From assembly GCA_043762265.1 (NCBI GenBank), contig JAYUMV010000292.1, positions 1-39,782 of the forward strand: a stretch of 39,782 bases of DNA, read 5' to 3'. This document shows, in pieces, positions 36,124-39,782 of this stretch. This stretch comes from JANXLO01 sp043762265. Lineage in GTDB: Bacteria; Armatimonadota; Chthonomonadetes; Chthonomonadales; Chthonomonadaceae. A program made the position numbers and the translations under genes. The notes under the pieces were generated by a model. The model saw only the letters and a list, made by a program, of their open reading frames with translations. It did not search any database and was not told the origin of the DNA. Numbering within the stretch: position 1 is the stretch's first letter; the number at the start of each line of letters is the position of its first letter.

Positions 36124-36148
36124 GGAACCCCATTTTTGATTCCCCGAT
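36124..36148 (+). promoter_or_regulatory. ECF-type promoter-like sequence before the fusion gene
   Basis: GGAAC (36124-36128) and CGAT (36145-36148) are separated by 16 bases. GGAAC-N16/17-CGTT is a common ECF sigma pattern, here with CGAT. The start of transcription would be near 36156, leaving a leader of ~38 bases before ATG 36194. Autoregulation by the upstream sigma factor is inferred, not shown. Confidence 0.35.
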
Positions 36149-36193
36149 GCAGTAGACTGACTCCGGTTTCGGCGTCTGTATGTAGCTACCACC

Positions 36194-37861
36194 ATGGTTA
36201 ATCACCTCTCGCTCGAACAACAGACGCGCTACTGTACCGGAGCCATCGTCAACGCACATGAGCTAATGGAGATCGATACCCATCTCTCCAACTGCGTCTC
36301 CTGTCGTGATGCCCTCTTTCACGCGCTGCAAGAGAATACGGGCACTTTGCGCCGATCGCTTCTCCCTGCCCGCGACGAGTCGCACTGCCTGGACGACGTC
36401 ATGATGACCGGATACGTGCGCGGCCAACTCGACGCCACGGACCGTGAAGTGGTCGAGGCCCATATCTCCCTCTGCCCGCGGTGCGCAGAGGACGTCAAAT
36501 CGCTGCAGTCTTTTCACGAACAGATGTTACGTTTCGACTGGTCAACGCTCCCCGCCGAGACTTTCCGAGAACGCCTTCGTCGCTGGTTCCATTTCCACGA
36601 GTTCGGCCCACTGCCGACCTTCCGCCAGATTCACACCTGGTGGGATCACTACACCCTTACCGGCCGGATCATCACAGCGCTTGTGGTCGGCCTGCTCCTG
36701 GGCCTGATGCTCGGGGAGAAAGCCACGATCTTAGAGCCTGTCAGCGCGATTATCCTACGGCTGCTCGGCGCGCTTGCCACTCCGCTTATCTTCGTAGCGA
36801 TCATCCATGCCTTCCTCAAGGCGAATGTGAATGCGGCGATGGCGCGGAAACTCGTGGTGCTGCTGCTGACGAATACGCTGTTTGCCATTTTTGTCGGACT
36901 GGTCGTCGTTAACGTGTTCAAACCGGGTCAGCATGTGACGAGCGCTGGGACCAATCAGATCGCGAACGAGGCTTCGCTGCACTCGCTCGCGCAGAAGATG
37001 CCGCCGAGCATCCTCTCCGCGATCGCCGAGAACAACATCGTCTATGTCATTCTCGCCGCAGTTGGGATTGGGATAGCGCTGCGCGGTGTCCGGCGCGAAC
37101 AGCAACGCGACGGCCGCAACGGCTATAAAGTAGCCGAGGAGTTGGCCGAGGTCACGCTCCTCACCCTGTCCAAAATGATTCAATGGGTCATCGCGCTCGT
37201 GCCGTTCGCGGTCTGCGCGATCATCGCCAATGTTGTAGGACGCAAGGATTTCGAGACGGTGCGGTCGCTTGGGGGCTTCGTCGCGACGGTGCTCTTCGCC
37301 CTCCTCATCCAGGCGCTCTTCTACCTGTTCCGGCTGCGTATGGGCTCCTGGGTCACCCCCGCCAACTTCCTGAAATCCGGTCGCAGCGCCTTCCTGACCG
37401 CTTTCTGGACCGCGAGTTCCGCTGCGACCATGCCCGTCACCTACCGCTGCATGCGAGAACGCGCCGGAGTACGGGATGAATCGACCAGTATGGGCGTCCT
37501 GGTCGGGGGCAGCATCAACCGCGATGGCACCGCCCTCTACCAGACGATGGCAACCGTCTTCGTCGCACAATTGACAGGCGTTCCTCTCGCGCTCCCACGC
37601 CAGATGACCGTGATGCTGACTTCCGTCATGGCGTCCGTCGGCGCGCCCGGTATCCCGGAGGCTGGCATGGTCACCATGCTCATGATCTTCCGTTCGCTCG
37701 GCCTACGCGAAGAGTACATCGGTCTCCTGCTCGCCGTAGACTGGTTCCTCGACCGTTGCCGTACCACCATCAACGTCATGGGCCATACCAGCGTTACCTG
37801 TATCCTCGACGGCAAAGAGCAACACCCCGAAACAGCCCAGGTCGCCGAGGCAGCAATTTAA
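36194..37861 (+). CDS. Anti-sigma zinc-finger module fused to a DAACS (SLC1) transporter
   Basis: 555 residues. Residues 1-105 hold two zinc-finger modules of the anti-sigma (ZAS) type: C14 with H30-x3-C34-x2-C37, and C65 with H90-x3-C94-x2-C97. A linker (106-150) is followed by a complete dicarboxylate/amino acid:cation symporter. It has HP1 SSAATMP (408-414), TM7 NRDGT (442-446; usual NMDGT), HP2 APGIPEAG and TM8 D516, D520, R523, T524, N527. H531 replaces the Na-binding Asp (GltPh D405). The short sequence before ATG 36194 lacks a clear ribosome site. Neighbouring sigma factor makes a substrate-sensing anti-sigma role likely, by inference. Confidence 0.85.
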   Translation: MVNHLSLEQQTRYCTGAIVNAHELMEIDTHLSNCVSCRDALFHALQENTGTLRRSLLPARDESHCLDDVMMTGYVRGQLDATDREVVEAHISLCPRCAEDVKSLQSFHEQMLRFDWSTLPAETFRERLRRWFHFHEFGPLPTFRQIHTWWDHYTLTGRIITALVVGLLLGLMLGEKATILEPVSAIILRLLGALATPLIFVAIIHAFLKANVNAAMARKLVVLLLTNTLFAIFVGLVVVNVFKPGQHVTSAGTNQIANEASLHSLAQKMPPSILSAIAENNIVYVILAAVGIGIALRGVRREQQRDGRNGYKVAEELAEVTLLTLSKMIQWVIALVPFAVCAIIANVVGRKDFETVRSLGGFVATVLFALLIQALFYLFRLRMGSWVTPANFLKSGRSAFLTAFWTASSAATMPVTYRCMRERAGVRDESTSMGVLVGGSINRDGTALYQTMATVFVAQLTGVPLALPRQMTVMLTSVMASVGAPGIPEAGMVTMLMIFRSLGLREEYIGLLLAVDWFLDRCRTTINVMGHTSVTCILDGKEQHPETAQVAEAAI

Positions 37862-38208
37862 ACAAAACGAGAAGGCGCACGCAAGTGTGCGAGAATGGAC
37901 GATCAAGATCGCAAACGGCACTGACTACGAACTCCATCCAGGATAACTCTACCGTGTTCGCGTCGAGTTCGGCATTTGGGATAGCCGCCGGGCTAAAGCC
38001 TTCCGCTAGAGGCGCTACGCGCCCAAGGCCCGCCGAAGCGGGCACGCATTACCCTGGCTCGATTGAATTTTCGTCCGTGGCTTCTGCGGAAGGGAGAGAG
38101 TGACTTTTGGATCGATCCAGGGCATACGATCCTAAGTTGTCCAGGTCATGGCACTGCTGCCATGTCCGGTAACGGCGGGCCAATTTCCGCATGATTCCAT
38201 GACAAAAA
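37862..38208. other. Gene-free region with REP-like hairpins
   Basis: No coding potential is seen. Hairpins present: GCGCAC/GTGTGC near 37874-37891; GGC-TAAA-GCC at 37991-38000; GGCGC-TAC-GCGCC at 38011-38023; GCCCGC-CGAA-GCGGGC at 38028-38043 (a stable CGAA tetraloop); CATGGCA-CTGC-TGCCATG at 38147-38164. The closely packed stems at 37980-38043 look like a dispersed palindromic (REP) element. Confidence 0.6.
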
Positions 38209-38243
38209 CAGCGTGTGCGATGAAAATTTTATCGCACACGCTG
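38209..38243. terminator. Bidirectional terminator between the transporter fusion and metH
   Basis: 13-base arms CAGCGTGTGCGAT (38209-38221) and ATCGCACACGCTG (38231-38243) enclose GAAAATTTT. An A5 run precedes and a T4 run follows, so it can act on both strands. It sits about 50 bases past the metH stop. Confidence 0.85.
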
Positions 38244-38295
38244 CCGTTTTGCAAGATCCCGCCTTCGGCCCAATCGCCGAAAATGTCTCCGTCGC

Positions 38296-39782
38296 TTAAT
38301 CTTTCGGAGTGTAGTTCAGGTTCGGGGAGAGCCAGCGTTCCACTTCCGAAACTTCCATGCCTTTGCGTTTTGCGTATTCGCCTACCTGGTCGGCTTCAAT
38401 CTTGCCGACCGGGAAGTAGCGGGACGCCGGGTGTGCGAAGTAGAAGCCGCTTACGGAACTGGCCGGATACATCGCATAGCTCTCCGTCAGATGAATGTCC
38501 GCTCGCTCATCTACGCCGAGCAGTTCCCAGAGCAGAGCTTTCTCGGTGTGATCCGGGCAGGCGGGATAGCCTGGCGCGGGTCGGATGCCCCTGTACTTTT
38601 CGCGAATGTAGTCCTCGGTGCTGAGCGCCTCGGCCCGCCCATAGCCCCACGCATCGCGGGCGATCTTGTGCAGCTTTTCGGCGAAAGCTTCCGCCAGTCG
38701 GTCTGCCAGCGCTTCGACCATGATCGCATTGTAGTCGTCCAGTTCCGCCTGGAACTTCTTAACCAGAATCTCCATTCGGATTCCGGACGTCACCGCGAAG
38801 GCGCCTACGTAGTCGGGCAAGCCCGTCGATTTGGGCGCGACGAAGTCCGCGATGGCATAGTTGACCGTCTCCGGCCCTTTGTCCATCTGCTGGCGCAGTG
38901 TATGGAGCGTCATCAACACCTCTGCCCGGGTATCGTCGGTGTAGACTTCGATGTCGTCGCCCACGCTGTTGGCAGGGAAGAGCCCGTAGACTCCATTCGC
39001 CGTCAGACTCTCGTCCGCAACGATCTCCGCCAACAACTTCTGCGCATCGGCAAAGACCTTCTTTGCCTCTTCGCCGACGACCTCATCCTCGAAGATCGCC
39101 GGATAGCGTCCGGTGAGCTCCCAGGTATGGAAGAACGGCGACCAGTCGATGAACGGCACGAGATCTTTCAAAGGGAAGTTTTTCAACTCCCGAATGCCGA
39201 GCGCCTCTGGAACCGCGATATCGTCTTTACTCCAGACGATAGGCGTGCGACGCTTGCGCGCTTCGACGAGCGAGACCATCGCCCGCTCTTTCGTCCGGTT
39301 CGCGTACTCTTCCCGCAATCTTTCCTGCTCGCACCGGTTCTGCTCCACGAAGGCCGACTTTGTCTCCGCTCCGAGCAGGCCACTCACCACGCCGACCGCA
39401 CGAGACGCATCGAGCACATGGACAATAGGCTGCTTGTAGTGCTGCGAGATTTTGATGGCGGTGTGCGGCTTGCTGGTCGTCGCGCCGCCGATCAAGAGCG
39501 GAATGGTGAAGCCTTGCCGCTCCATCTCCTTCGCGACATAGATCATCTCATCGAGCGAGGGGGTGATGAGGCCGCTCAATCCGATGATGTCCACGCCGTG
39601 CTCTTTCGCCGCGTTCAGGATCTTGTCGCACGACACCATGACGCCGAGGTCGATCACCTCGTAGTTGTTACAGCCCAACACAACCCCGACGATGTTCTTC
39701 CCGATGTCATGGACATCGCCTTTGACCGTGGCCATCAGCACCTTGCCCTGCGCCTTCGTCTCGCCGCCCGCCGCGCGAACGG
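38296..39782 (-). CDS. metH: Cobalamin-dependent methionine synthase, C-terminal part (partial)
   Basis: The gene enters from the right edge and ends in the window; 495 residues are visible. The cobalamin-binding domain opens with DVHDIGKNIVGVVL (axial His in DxHxxG), then GLSGLITPSLDEM and IGGATTSKPHTA. The linker (TKERAMVSLVEARKRR) leads to the AdoMet-binding activation domain with RPAPGYPACPDHTEK and the end FPVGKIEADQVGEYAKRKGM. The frame continues beyond the first in-frame GTG at 39741 to the edge, so that GTG is not a start. It transfers methyl from methyl-THF to homocysteine, with reactivation by AdoMet. Expected full length is about 1,200 residues. Confidence 0.96.
   Translation of the reverse strand, partial: VRAAGGETKAQGKVLMATVKGDVHDIGKNIVGVVLGCNNYEVIDLGVMVSCDKILNAAKEHGVDIIGLSGLITPSLDEMIYVAKEMERQGFTIPLLIGGATTSKPHTAIKISQHYKQPIVHVLDASRAVGVVSGLLGAETKSAFVEQNRCEQERLREEYANRTKERAMVSLVEARKRRTPIVWSKDDIAVPEALGIRELKNFPLKDLVPFIDWSPFFHTWELTGRYPAIFEDEVVGEEAKKVFADAQKLLAEIVADESLTANGVYGLFPANSVGDDIEVYTDDTRAEVLMTLHTLRQQMDKGPETVNYAIADFVAPKSTGLPDYVGAFAVTSGIRMEILVKKFQAELDDYNAIMVEALADRLAEAFAEKLHKIARDAWGYGRAEALSTEDYIREKYRGIRPAPGYPACPDHTEKALLWELLGVDERADIHLTESYAMYPASSVSGFYFAHPASRYFPVGKIEADQVGEYAKRKGMEVSEVERWLSPNLNYTPKD

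Overview
The window looks like chromosomal DNA of a free-living, Gram-negative-type (diderm) bacterium with moderately high GC. Clues are kdsC (Kdo, hence LPS), fabI, rho, three PilT-type ATPases, a lipoprotein with a lipobox, a DacB-type peptidase, and a protein with the C-terminal ADGHV signature of H-X9-DG (DUF1559-like) pseudopilin proteins. The single-chain GcvP and the PmoA/DUF6807, DUF4432 and sugar-isomerase genes also fit an Armatimonadota-like or related carbohydrate degrader. The phylum is inference; no marker in the window settles it. No phage, insertion sequence or CRISPR array is visible.

Layout. 1-4.4 kb (+): gcvH-gcvP (glycine cleavage), then a stand-alone response regulator with its own strong promoter and a small membrane protein, closed by a perfect terminator. 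4.4-4.7 kb: a gene-free strip full of hairpins and short repeats. 4.7-10.2 kb (-): rho and a bifunctional-nuclease-family gene behind a long pyrimidine-rich leader, then hypothetical-guaA-hpt (purine nucleotides). 10.3-15.4 kb (-): a tightly coupled operon of kdsC, a 5'-nucleotidase-like phosphoesterase and two polytopic GT-C-like membrane proteins, starting from a nearly leaderless promoter. 15.6-18.6 kb (-): fabI, a class V aminotransferase and an orphan SecDF-P1-head-like membrane protein. 18.7-19.6 kb (+): an alpha/beta hydrolase. 19.6-23.1 kb (-): three consecutive PilT-family ATPases. 23.2-24.2 kb (-): a secreted, membrane-anchored unknown and tRNA-Ala(GGC). 24.3-27.3 kb (+): a DUF4432 mutarotase-like enzyme and a large membrane protein. 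27.3-27.9 kb (-): a lipoprotein joining LEA-like 11-mer repeats to a BON domain. 28.1-30.8 kb (+): a TIM-barrel sugar isomerase/epimerase, a PmoA-family protein and a pseudopilin-like protein. 30.9-32.2 kb (-): a nine-repeat TPR protein. 32.3-34.9 kb (+): dacB overlapping a zinc dehydrogenase. 35.0-37.9 kb (+): an unusual sigma-70-like factor followed by a two-zinc-finger anti-sigma module fused to a complete DAACS (glutamate/dicarboxylate) transporter. 38.3-39.8 kb (-): the 3' part of metH, running off the window.

The best candidate for an undescribed system is the last pair, 35.0-37.9 kb. A sigma factor sits directly upstream of a protein whose N-terminus has two HxxxCxxC zinc-finger modules typical of anti-sigma factors and whose C-terminus is a SLC1/GltPh-type transporter with altered cation-site residues (M to R in NMDGT, and the D405 equivalent to H). 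An ECF-like GGAAC-N16-CGAT sequence lies between the two genes. This suggests a transporter-sensor ('transceptor') that releases a sigma factor according to substrate or ion status and may be under that sigma factor's own control.

Other items worth following are the tandem PilT trio, the LEA-BON lipoprotein, the orphan SecD-head protein, the perfect 16-bp palindrome in the fabI leader, the inverted repeat over the response-regulator promoter, and the rho leader.
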